Below are positions 8,164 through 15,756 of a stretch of 64,000 nucleotides of DNA, one piece after another. The notes below the pieces were generated by a model that was not told where the DNA came from, did no database searches, and saw only the letters and a list, made by a program, of their open reading frames with translations. Position 1 is the stretch's first letter, and each line of letters starts with the position of its first letter. The DNA comes from WHSW01 sp963821025 (lineage in GTDB: Bacteria; Actinomycetota; Thermoleophilia; Solirubrobacterales; 70-9). A program made the translations under genes and the position numbers. The stretch is from contig CAWGCG010000003.1 of assembly GCA_963821025.1 (NCBI GenBank), forward strand, positions 1,364,001-1,428,000, given 5' to 3'.

Positions 8164-9090
8164 ATGTCAGACGGAGAGCACACCCCGGTTTCCAACCAGC
8201 CCGAAGAGCACCTACCCGGCACGCTCGAGCAACCCATCCTGCAAGCGCCGTCGACCGGGCCCGGGGACGAGTCGGCCCCGCCGACCGACGAGGGCAGGGA
8301 GTCGGTCGAAGGCTACTCTCGCAGGGAGGCGGCTCCTGAGGAGCTGTGGACGCCGCCGACCGCCGATCTCCCAGACATCGGCGAAGCATCGTTCGGGCCC
8401 CCACCGGCGATGGCCGAGATCGTCCATGGACCCGATGACCGCGTCCAGATCACGAACACCTCCGTTTATCCCTGGCGGGCTCACGCGTCCCTTTTGATCC
8501 AAGCCGCGGACAACTCGATGTGGATCGGGACAGGGTGGTTCATCGGCGTCCACACCTTGGCTACCGCGGGCCACGTGGTCTACATCAAGAACAGCGGGGT
8601 GCCCGGCCGCGATGGCTGGGTGAAGAACATCAAGGTGATGCCTGGGCGCAACGCGAGCTCCCTCCCCTACGGATCGGTCACGAGCACCAGCTTTCGCTCG
8701 GTCATCGGCTGGGCGAATTCGGGCGATCCGAACTACGACTACGGCGCGATCATCATCCCGACCGACCTGGGCGCCACGACCGGATGGTTCGGCTTCGGGG
8801 TGTGGCCGGACGCGGATCTGGTCGCCGTGACCGGCAACATCTGCGGCTATCCCGGTGACAAGCCGAGCGGGACCGAGTGGTATGACGCGCGTGGCATTGC
8901 CTCCGTCGACGCGCGGAAGGTCTACTACGACATCGACACCGCGGGTGGTCAGAGTGGTAGTGGGGTTTACCGCTTTGCGAACGGCGGGCGGTACGGGGTC
9001 GCCGTCCACGCCTACGGTGGCGCATCGACAAACTCTGGCACGCGCATCGTGACGCCCGTGTTCAACAACTTCGTCGCTTGGAAGGCGTGA
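8164..9090 (+). CDS. Trypsin-like/V8-type serine protease without a visible signal peptide
   Basis: A 308-residue protein whose C-terminal 200 residues form a chymotrypsin-fold protease of the glutamyl-endopeptidase (S1B/V8) type. The catalytic triad is visible: His137 in ATAGHVV, Asp192 in NYDYGAI and Ser264 in GGQSGSG. The first 95 residues are acidic, Pro/Glu-rich and low-complexity, beginning MSDGEHTPVSNQPEEH. They show no hydrophobic signal or Tat motif, unlike typical secreted V8 proteases. The tail could be a propeptide, or the enzyme may act inside the cell. A small CarboxypepD_reg-like domain protein follows 9 bases later, so the two are probably co-expressed. The protease call is strong; location and target are unknown. 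Confidence 0.85.
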   Translation: MSDGEHTPVSNQPEEHLPGTLEQPILQAPSTGPGDESAPPTDEGRESVEGYSRREAAPEELWTPPTADLPDIGEASFGPPPAMAEIVHGPDDRVQITNTSVYPWRAHASLLIQAADNSMWIGTGWFIGVHTLATAGHVVYIKNSGVPGRDGWVKNIKVMPGRNASSLPYGSVTSTSFRSVIGWANSGDPNYDYGAIIIPTDLGATTGWFGFGVWPDADLVAVTGNICGYPGDKPSGTEWYDARGIASVDARKVYYDIDTAGGQSGSGVYRFANGGRYGVAVHAYGGASTNSGTRIVTPVFNNFVAWKA

Positions 9091-9099
9091 TCGTGGCCG

Positions 9100-9423
9100 G
9101 TGGCGCCTGACGAGGGGGGTGCGGCCGGCAAGTCGAGTGCCGCGCGCCGGCCAGCACCGCGCCCGGGCAGAATCGCGGGGCTCGTCCGCGACGAGGACGG
9201 CGAGCCGGTCGAGCAGGCCAGTGTCTATCTCACGCAGGCGCCCGGGCCGATTCCCGATGTCGCCGGCCTTACGGCGAGCGATGGAAGCTTCTCCTTCGCG
9301 GCGCCCGTGGAGGGCAGCTATACGGTTGAGAGCCGCGCCGAGGGGTTGGTCCCGGTGAGCGCGACGGTGATCGTGCGACGTGGGGAGGACGTTCGCGTGG
9401 AGATTTCGCTCAGGGCGTCCTAG
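9100..9423 (+). CDS. Carboxypeptidase regulatory-like (Ig-like) domain protein
   Basis: A 107-residue protein. After a basic, disordered first 25 residues, positions about 27-105 form one transthyretin/CarboxypepD_reg-like beta-sandwich: GRIAGLVRDEDGEPVEQA, then SDGSFSFAAP, GSYTVESRAEGL and DVRVEISL. That is the usual strand pattern of these peptide- or surface-binding modules. It has no signal peptide, matching the upstream protease, from which it is separated by 9 bases. The start is GTG at 9100, because the earlier GTG at 9093 runs straight into a stop. It may act as a substrate-binding or inhibitor partner of the protease; that role is inference from adjacency. Confidence 0.7.
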   Translation: MAPDEGGAAGKSSAARRPAPRPGRIAGLVRDEDGEPVEQASVYLTQAPGPIPDVAGLTASDGSFSFAAPVEGSYTVESRAEGLVPVSATVIVRRGEDVRVEISLRAS

Positions 9424-9576
9424 TCCGTCGGGTGGCGCTGCTTCAGCCGACCCCGATAAGCGCAGGGATCGCCTTCCTCCGGGAGACCCGCCGGCGCTCG
9501 GGTCGACGCGGTCGAGGCCGCGGGCGCGACTGTCGTGAGCTCGGCCGGGCCGGGCCGAGCCGGATAGCATCGCCGT

Positions 9577-9762
9577 GTGGGCGAGATCCGGGGCGACACC
9601 GACGAGGAGGCGAAGCGCGTCCTCGAGCCGGCGAGCTCGGAGGGGGTGCCGTTGCGGGTCCTGCCGCACGTGGTCTTGAACGCTCTCCACGAAACGGAGC
9701 GGCCGCTCTTCGACCCGACCATGGCGCGCCGGCCCGACGTCAGGCCGGCGGCCGCTCGATGA
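9577..9762 (+). CDS. Small 61-residue protein overlapping the metF start
   Basis: A GTG-started frame of 61 codons whose TGA overlaps the ATG of the next gene (ATGA), the classic arrangement for translational coupling. The product begins VGEIRGDTDEEAKRVLEPAS and contains VPLRVLPHVVLNALHE; no domain is recognised. It occupies the only stretch between the CarboxypepD_reg-like gene and metF with gene-like composition. It may be a true small subunit or a leader peptide. The alternative is that metF is simply preceded by untranslated sequence. Confidence 0.4.
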   Translation: MGEIRGDTDEEAKRVLEPASSEGVPLRVLPHVVLNALHETERPLFDPTMARRPDVRPAAAR

Positions 9763-10646
9763 CCATGGCCCAGGTGCGATCGCCCGGGCGTCCGACGGCC
9801 GTGGACGGGTCCCTGCTCGACCGCCTGAAGCGGCCCCGTTACGAGCTCCTGCCCCTGAACGGGATCGAGGATGCGGTCGCCCGGCACGTTCCCGCCGAGG
9901 TCAAGCTGACGATCACCGCCTCACCGAGCAGGGGCATTGACCCCACGCTCGAGCTCGCGGAGCGCCTCAGCCGACGCGGCTACGACGTGGTCCCGCACCT
10001 GTCGGCGCGGCTGATACGCGATCGAAGCCACCTCGAGGAGGTGATCGGGAGGCTGGAGGCGGCGGGCGTGCGTGAGGTCTTCGTGATAGCCGGGGACCCG
10101 CGGGTGCCGGCGGGCGGGTTCGAGGGCGCTGCGGGGCTGCTGTCGGCGATGGACGAGCTGCGTGGGCGGTTCGCCGAGATCGGAATCTCCGGCTACCCCG
10201 AGAGCCATCATTTGATCAGCGACGAGACGACGATCGAGGCGATGTTCGAGAAGGCGCCGATGGCGACCTACATCGTCAGCCAGATCTGCTTCGACACGGA
10301 CGTGATCGCGACCTGGGTTCGCCGGGTGCGCGACCGGGGGACATATCTGCCGATCTGGATCGGGATCCCGGGCGTCATCGACAACCGCAGGCTGTTGCGG
10401 ATCTCGGTCAAGGTCGGGCTCGGCGAGTCGGCCCGCTTCCTGCGGGCCCACCGCGGCTGGTTCGCGCTGCTCGCCCGACCGCGGGTCTACACGCCGACCA
10501 AGCTGGTCCTCGGACTGGCACCGTTGATCGCCGACCCGGCCGCAAGGATCGGCGGTCTTCACGTCTACACCTTCAACGAGCTCGAGCGCACGGAGAGCTG
10601 GCGCCGCCGGCTCGTCGAGCGGCTGACCGCAGAGAACGACGACTAG
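9759..10646 (+). CDS. metF: Methylenetetrahydrofolate reductase family protein
   Basis: A 295-residue TIM-barrel flavoprotein that interconverts 5,10-methylene- and 5-methyl-tetrahydrofolate. Seen: the folate/FAD barrel with VPHLSAR (about residues 77-83), VIAGDPR (about 108-114) and ISGYPESHH (about 144-152), all family-typical. The frame stays open upstream to 9432, but homology begins at the ATG at 9759, which overlaps the preceding small gene. A 16-base gap with a strong AGGAGG separates it from a DmdA/GcvT-like methyltransferase, and the downstream region carries choline and dimethylglycine enzymes. In that setting it would oxidise the 5-methyl-THF left by betaine demethylation rather than feed methionine synthesis. 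The direction is inferred. Confidence 0.85.
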   Translation: MTMAQVRSPGRPTAVDGSLLDRLKRPRYELLPLNGIEDAVARHVPAEVKLTITASPSRGIDPTLELAERLSRRGYDVVPHLSARLIRDRSHLEEVIGRLEAAGVREVFVIAGDPRVPAGGFEGAAGLLSAMDELRGRFAEIGISGYPESHHLISDETTIEAMFEKAPMATYIVSQICFDTDVIATWVRRVRDRGTYLPIWIGIPGVIDNRRLLRISVKVGLGESARFLRAHRGWFALLARPRVYTPTKLVLGLAPLIADPAARIGGLHVYTFNELERTESWRRRLVERLTAENDD

Positions 10647-10662
10647 GAGGAGGAACCACGCC

Positions 10663-11865
10663 TTGGCACAGGTGAACGAGCACCCAGAGGTCCTGCTGTA
10701 CACCCGGATTCGGAAGTCCCCGTACTTCTACGCGTCGCGCCGCCACGGCGTGCAGATGTACTCCTTCTACAACCACACCTACCACCCGCGGCACTACGGC
10801 GATCCGGTTGCCGAGTACTGGCACCTGCTGAACGGGGTCACGCTGTGGGACGTCGGGGTCGAGCGGCAGATCGAGATCAGCGGGCCCGACGCCTTCGCCT
10901 TCACCAACCTGCTCGTTGCCCGCGACCTGAACAAGTGCGCGGTCGAGCAGTGCAAGTACGTCTTCCTGTGCCTACCCGATGGCGGGATCATCAACGACCC
11001 GGTGCTGCTGCGAGTGGAGGAGAACCGGTTCCTGCTCTCGCTGGCGGACAGCGACGTGGAGCTGTGGGCGAGGGGCGTCGCCTTCAACTCCGACTTCGAC
11101 GTGACGATCAAGGAGATCGACCTCGGGCCGGTGCAGGTCCAGGGGCCGAAGTCCAAGGACGTGATGGTCGACCTGTTCGGCGACAGCATCCTCGAGATCC
11201 CCTACTACTTCCTGCGGCCGTTCGAGCTCGACGGGATGAACGTCCTCGTCTCGCGCACCGGCTACACCGGCGAGCTCGGCTACGAGATCTACCTCTACGA
11301 GGCGAGCCGGGACGGCGGCAAGCTGTGGGACGCCGTGCTCGAGGCGGGCAAGCCGCACGACCTCGCCGTAATCGGGCCGTGTCACATTCGCCGGATCGAG
11401 GGCGGCATCCTCGCCCTGGGGGCCGACATGTGGTACGACACGAACCCCTACGAGGTCGGCATGGGCTACGACTGGATGGTCGACCTCGAGCAGGGGTCCG
11501 ACTTCATCGGCAAGGAGGCGCTCGCCCGGATCAAGCGGGAGGGAGCGAAGCGCAAGCTCGTCGGGGTCGAGATCGGTGGCGAGCAGCTCGGCGCCTACAA
11601 CGACGGCTCGATGATCGACGTCTTCCCGGTCCACAAGGACGGCGGACGGATTGGCGAGGTGACCTCGGCCTGCTTCTCACCGCGGCTCGAGAAGAACATC
11701 GGCTACGCGATGGTTCCCACCGAGGACGCCGACCTGGGCACGGAGCTCGAGGTCGAGACGCCGCAGGGGCGGACTTCGGCCGTGATCGTCGAGAAGCCGT
11801 TCATCGATCCGAAGAAGGAGACCCCGAAGCAGGAGCTGGCAGGCACGGCAGGCGGCCAGGACTGA
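10663..11865 (+). CDS. GcvT/DmdA-like tetrahydrofolate-dependent demethylase (aminomethyltransferase fold)
   Basis: A 400-residue T-protein-fold enzyme. The order of blocks, YNHTYHPRHYGDPVAEYWHL, WDVGVERQIEISGPDA, YVFLCLPDGGIINDPV, LSLADSDVELWA and VQGPKSKDVM, matches the DMSP demethylase (DmdA) branch of GcvT paralogues more closely than glycine-cleavage T protein. The start is TTG at 10663 behind an excellent AGGAGGAGG site. It is adjacent to MetF and upstream of the choline/dimethylglycine oxidation genes, so the likely methyl donor is glycine betaine (yielding dimethylglycine and 5-methyl-THF). DMSP is the alternative. Fold and family are certain; the substrate is inference. Confidence 0.85.
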   Translation: MAQVNEHPEVLLYTRIRKSPYFYASRRHGVQMYSFYNHTYHPRHYGDPVAEYWHLLNGVTLWDVGVERQIEISGPDAFAFTNLLVARDLNKCAVEQCKYVFLCLPDGGIINDPVLLRVEENRFLLSLADSDVELWARGVAFNSDFDVTIKEIDLGPVQVQGPKSKDVMVDLFGDSILEIPYYFLRPFELDGMNVLVSRTGYTGELGYEIYLYEASRDGGKLWDAVLEAGKPHDLAVIGPCHIRRIEGGILALGADMWYDTNPYEVGMGYDWMVDLEQGSDFIGKEALARIKREGAKRKLVGVEIGGEQLGAYNDGSMIDVFPVHKDGGRIGEVTSACFSPRLEKNIGYAMVPTEDADLGTELEVETPQGRTSAVIVEKPFIDPKKETPKQELAGTAGGQD

Positions 11866-11881
11866 CCCGGCGGCCGGGGCT

Positions 11882-12157
11882 TCAGATCACCCAGGCGGAC
11901 CCGTCGGGGAACGCCTCGACCCGGTCCGCACGACCGTCGAGCTGCAGCTCGGCGGGCGGCTCGCCCATCCGCCCGAGGTGAAGCTCGAACGGCTCGAAGG
12001 GGACGCGCTCGAACTCGACCCCCGCCGGCGGGCGCTCGGACGCGCGCAGGAACGCCATCCCCTGGCAGCCCGGAGTGCGGCGGGTCCGCCACACGTAGAG
12101 TCGACCGCCCCGCTCCCGGACGAGCTCGACCGCGCGTTCTGACGCGATCACGCGCAT
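11882..12157 (-). CDS. Conserved small hypothetical protein
   Basis: A 91-residue soluble protein with two short conserved-looking halves: an N-terminal RAVELVRERGGRLYVWRT that can form a helix and strand, and a C-terminal ELQLDGRADRVEAFPDGSAW. It contains one Cys in RTPGCQGMAF and no membrane segment. It converges on the methyltransferase gene and lies 23 bases upstream of the DUF294 signalling gene on the other side. No function is recognised. Composition is that of a real gene in this genome. Confidence 0.6.
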   Translation of the reverse strand: MRVIASERAVELVRERGGRLYVWRTRRTPGCQGMAFLRASERPPAGVEFERVPFEPFELHLGRMGEPPAELQLDGRADRVEAFPDGSAWVI

Positions 12158-12180
12158 GTCTCAACAGTACCCCGCAAGCC

Positions 12181-14031
12181 TCAGCGCCAGGTGAGGCCCA
12201 GCTTTCCCCCGATGCCGCGCTGGACCTTCGCCACCGCGCGGAAGGCCTCTTTCAACGAGGTCCTCGTGAGCGGCGTGAGGCGCTTCGGGTCGATCAGGTT
12301 GTCGGGTGGCTCTCCGGCGCGCAGTTGCTCAACCTGATGCTCCATCCGCAGGGCGCAGGTGAGCTCGAATGCGTCGCGGAGCACGGCGGTATCTGCCGCC
12401 ACCAGCGTTCCCGCCGCCTCCGCGGCCCGCAGGCGAGCTGTCGTCGAGGCCGCGCCCACGCCGGCCATCAGGCCGGCCCAGCGGGCGAGAGCCTCGATTG
12501 GCAGCAGGCCGCCGCGCTTGATGTCCAGCACTCCCTTGCGCTCGCCGCTGTCCTCGAGCACGAAGTCGCGGAAGAAGCCGGTGGGCGGGTGCTCGGCGAG
12601 CGCCGCGGCGACCAGCCGGTTGAGGGCGTGCTCGCGGTTCGGGGTCCGCGCGAACGCGGCCGCCAGGCGCTCGGCGACGGTCGTCGCGCCCCAGACTGGA
12701 TCGCTCTCGATCACCACCGAGAGCAGCATCAGGCCGCGGTCGCGATCGGGGTCCTCGAGCCACGACCGTGCGGCGCGCTCCCAATCGCCGACCGAACGGG
12801 CGAACAACGGACTCGAGGCCACCGCGCCCTGGGGGTCGGGGCGCAGCCCGCACGCCGACAGGCCCTCCAGCACCCGCCGTGCCAGGGCGATCATCGTCTC
12901 TCGCACCTGCGGATCGTCCCCGCCCTCCCAGGCCAACGCGCAGTCGACGTCGGAGCTCGGGAACGGCTCGCGGCGGCCGAAGCTGCCCATCGCCAACCAG
13001 GTGTACGGCACGGGCGGACGCCCGAGCTCCTCCTGCGCGATCTCGATCAGCCGCCGCGTGATCGTGTCGTGGGTGCTCGCGATCGTACGGCTGACGGCCG
13101 CGGCCGGCGCGTCCGCGTCATAGAGCGCGATCACCATCTCGGGCAGCTCGGCGGCCGCCTCGGCCACGGCCGCCGCGTCGGGGCTGCGGGCGATGAGCGA
13201 TCGGAGGCGAAAGGGAGCGCGCCGCTCGCTGGCGATCAGGTCGACGTCGTCGAGCACCCCGACCAGGCGCCGGCCGGTCTCGAGCACGGGCAGGTGGCGG
13301 ATGCCGCGGTCGAGCATCTCGAACAGTGCCTCCGTCTCGGTGCGGTCAGCGGCCACCGTCCAGGCGGGTGCTGTCATCACGTCGGCGAGCGGCGTCTGCG
13401 GCCCGGCGCCCGCCGCGGCGACCCGGGTGCGGATGTCGCGGTCGGTGACGATCCCGAGCCGGTCACCCAGGTCCACGACCACACAGGTGGCGCCGGCCTC
13501 GACCATGCGCTGGGCGGCCTGCTGCACCGGCGTAGCGGGGGGGCAGACCAACGCCGGCGCGCGAATCAGCTCGCGGACCGGCCGGCCAGCGGCCGGCGGC
13601 GGTTCGCGCTCATGGCCCGACAGCAGGCGGACGCTCTTGGAGAGCGACCCGACGACGAAACGCAGGGCGGCCGGGCGCTCGAGCACGGGTCGGATCGCGT
13701 GCTCGGGGATCCGGTATACGACCGCGTCCTCGGCGGCCCGCGCGACGAACCCCATCGGCCGCTCCTCGAGCAGCGAGGCGAACGCGAACATCTCGCCCTC
13801 GCCGAGCAGGTCCAGAAGGCGTCCGGCGGTGAGCAGCTCGACCGAGCCCCGCCGGACGACGTAGGCGAACTCGGAGGTGGCCTCGGCGCTGTCGAGGATC
13901 GTGTCCAGCGCGGGGTGGGACTCGGTTTCGGCGGCAGCGGCGACGGCCGTCAGCGCCTCCTCGTCGAGGGTGTCGAAAGGCGGGTGGTGACGCAGGAACC
14001 CGGCGATCTCGGTCTCGGCGCTGTCGTCCAT
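12181..14031 (-). CDS. cNMP-binding / CBS / DUF294 nucleotidyltransferase-like signalling protein
   Basis: A 616-residue cytoplasmic protein with four modules: a cyclic-nucleotide-binding domain (about 10-130), a CBS pair (about 155-285) binding adenosyl ligands, a DUF294 nucleotidyltransferase-like domain (about 330-450; GSFGRREPFPSSDVD keeps the GS and DxD metal motif) and the helical DUF294 C-terminal domain (about 480-610). The family resembles the GlnD N-terminal region and is thought to be regulatory. The frame is open 41 codons further, but the cNMP domain begins at the chosen ATG and the extension is not protein-like. It lies divergent from the APC permease, and in several bacteria such proteins sit beside solute transporters. 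A sensing role for that transporter is inferred. Confidence 0.85.
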   Translation of the reverse strand: MDDSAETEIAGFLRHHPPFDTLDEEALTAVAAAAETESHPALDTILDSAEATSEFAYVVRRGSVELLTAGRLLDLLGEGEMFAFASLLEERPMGFVARAAEDAVVYRIPEHAIRPVLERPAALRFVVGSLSKSVRLLSGHEREPPPAAGRPVRELIRAPALVCPPATPVQQAAQRMVEAGATCVVVDLGDRLGIVTDRDIRTRVAAAGAGPQTPLADVMTAPAWTVAADRTETEALFEMLDRGIRHLPVLETGRRLVGVLDDVDLIASERRAPFRLRSLIARSPDAAAVAEAAAELPEMVIALYDADAPAAAVSRTIASTHDTITRRLIEIAQEELGRPPVPYTWLAMGSFGRREPFPSSDVDCALAWEGGDDPQVRETMIALARRVLEGLSACGLRPDPQGAVASSPLFARSVGDWERAARSWLEDPDRDRGLMLLSVVIESDPVWGATTVAERLAAAFARTPNREHALNRLVAAALAEHPPTGFFRDFVLEDSGERKGVLDIKRGGLLPIEALARWAGLMAGVGAASTTARLRAAEAAGTLVAADTAVLRDAFELTCALRMEHQVEQLRAGEPPDNLIDPKRLTPLTRTSLKEAFRAVAKVQRGIGGKLGLTWR

Positions 14032-14062
14032 GGTGCGGCGCGGTGGGCCAGATATACCATGG

Positions 14063-14091
14063 TTGACACGGACCGGCGGCGCTGAAAGACT
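14063..14091 (+). promoter_or_regulatory. Probable promoter of the APC permease/choline operon
   Basis: TTGACA at 14063-14068, a 17-base spacer and AAGACT at 14086-14091, about 65 bases before the GTG of the permease. The -35 is perfect and the -10 weak. It lies in the divergent interval shared with the DUF294 gene. Confidence 0.4.
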
Positions 14092-14156
14092 CACCGCGCG
14101 CGTATGGATCGAGCGTCCATTTCGCAACCGGCTGGAGAGCCCAAGGGAGGTCACCT

Positions 14157-15728
14157 GTGACGACGGAAGATGCTCAAGGCCAGTCTGACGAGCTAGCCGA
14201 GTTTGGCTACAAGCAGGAGCTCGACCGCAGCATCGGAAGGTTCGCGAGCTTCGCCGCGGGCATCAGCTACATCTCGATCCTCACCGGCACCTTCCAGCTC
14301 TTCTACTTCGGCTTTGCATTCGGCGGCCCCGCCTACTGGTGGACGTGGCCGATGGTCTTCATCGGCCAGCTGATGGTGGCGCTCTGCTTCGCCGAGCTTG
14401 CCGCCAACTTCCCCGTGGCGGGATCGATCTACAACTGGGGGAAGAGGTTGGCGAGCGCGACGGTCGCCTGGCTCGGGGGCTGGATGATGCTCACCGCGTC
14501 GATCGTCACGATCGCCGCGGTGGCGCTCGCCTACCAGATCACCCTGCCGCAGATCGACAGCGCGTTCCAGTTCGTCGGCGACGGCACCGGTGAGAACGAC
14601 TTCGCCGCCAACGCGGTGATCCTGGGCACGGTCCTGATCGTCTTCACCACCGTGATCAACGCCCTCGGCGTGAAGCTGATGTCGCGCATCAACAGCACCG
14701 GCGTGTTCATCGAGTTGATCGCAGCGACGCTGCTGATCATCCTGCTCGCGGCCAACATCACCCGCGGGCCCGACGTCCTCTTCGAGACCCAGGGCCTCGG
14801 CGAGGGCCACGACTGGGGCTACCTCGGCGCCTTCCTCGCCGCCTCGCTCGCGTCGGCCTACGTCATGTACGGCTTCGACACCGCGAGCTCGCTCGGCGAG
14901 GAGACCAGGAATCCCCGCAAGACCGCCCCCCTGGCGATCATGCGCGCCGTAATCGCCTCCTTCATCCTCGGCGGCTGCATCCTCCTGTTCGCGATCCTCT
15001 CCGTCTCCAACATCAACAGCCCCGAGATCGGCGTCGGCGGCCTCCAGTTCATCATCCTCGACGTGCTCGGCGACACGGTCGGGAAGATCTTCCTGATCTG
15101 CGTCGTGATCGCGGTCACCGTCTGCTGCCTCGCCGTGCAGACGGCGACGATCCGGATGATCTTCGCGATGGCGCGCGACAACAACCTGCCGCTCGGCGAG
15201 CGGCTCGCCAAGGTTCACCCGAAGACGAAGACCCCGATCGTTCCGGCCGTGCTCACCGGGCTGCTGGCGATCCTGATCCTGGTCGTGAACATCAACCAGC
15301 CGCAGATCTTCCTCGTGATCACCAGTATCGGGATCATCATGATCTACATCGCCTACATGCTGGTGACGGGGCCGATGTTGCGCAAGCGACTGAAGGGCGA
15401 GTGGCCGCCCAAGGACGCCAAGGAGAAGGGGTTCTTCACCCTCGGGAAGTGGGGGCTGCCGATCAACATCGTCGCCGTCTCCTGGGGCGCGTTCATGGCC
15501 CTGAACCTGGCCTGGCCTCGCAAGGACATCTACAACGCGACCGAGCCCTTCCACTGGTACCTCCAGTACGGGGCGTTCCTGTTCATCGGCGTCGTCTTCT
15601 TCGGCGGGCTCGCCTACTACTGGTTCGTGCAGCGCCACAAGACCGGCGTGCTGGCGTCGCACGCCCTGGGCACGCAGGCGGGGGCCGCGGCGCCGGAGCC
15701 GTCGTCCCCGGCGTCCCCCGCCGAATAG
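14157..15728 (+). CDS. APC-superfamily permease (amino acid/polyamine/choline type)
   Basis: A 523-residue integral membrane protein with about twelve hydrophobic segments. The N-terminal block GRFASFAAGISYISILTG and the PVAGSIYNWGKRL motif after the second helix are typical of the eukaryote-like GABA/choline/amino-acid permease branch (TC 2.A.3.4). The start is GTG after AGGGAGGTC at about 14145. A Gly/Ala/Ser/Pro-rich tail ends the protein. It heads an operon with GMC and aldehyde dehydrogenases 28 bases and more downstream, so choline, betaine or a related amine is the likely cargo. Specificity cannot be read from sequence. Confidence 0.85.
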   Translation: MTTEDAQGQSDELAEFGYKQELDRSIGRFASFAAGISYISILTGTFQLFYFGFAFGGPAYWWTWPMVFIGQLMVALCFAELAANFPVAGSIYNWGKRLASATVAWLGGWMMLTASIVTIAAVALAYQITLPQIDSAFQFVGDGTGENDFAANAVILGTVLIVFTTVINALGVKLMSRINSTGVFIELIAATLLIILLAANITRGPDVLFETQGLGEGHDWGYLGAFLAASLASAYVMYGFDTASSLGEETRNPRKTAPLAIMRAVIASFILGGCILLFAILSVSNINSPEIGVGGLQFIILDVLGDTVGKIFLICVVIAVTVCCLAVQTATIRMIFAMARDNNLPLGERLAKVHPKTKTPIVPAVLTGLLAILILVVNINQPQIFLVITSIGIIMIYIAYMLVTGPMLRKRLKGEWPPKDAKEKGFFTLGKWGLPINIVAVSWGAFMALNLAWPRKDIYNATEPFHWYLQYGAFLFIGVVFFGGLAYYWFVQRHKTGVLASHALGTQAGAAAPEPSSPASPAE

Positions 15729-15756
15729 CCCGCGCCGGCCCAAGAGAGGAGAGAAC

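Noticed and set aside
9539..9560. GC-rich hairpin GCTCGGCC...GGCCGAGC before the small gene and metF
   Set aside because: Could be a leader structure, but it fits no riboswitch pattern I recognise and may be chance in high-GC DNA.
12325..14085. Very long plus-strand open frame opposite the DUF294 gene
   Set aside because: Its product is His/Arg/Gly-rich and featureless; it is the antisense shadow of the clearly homologous minus-strand gene.
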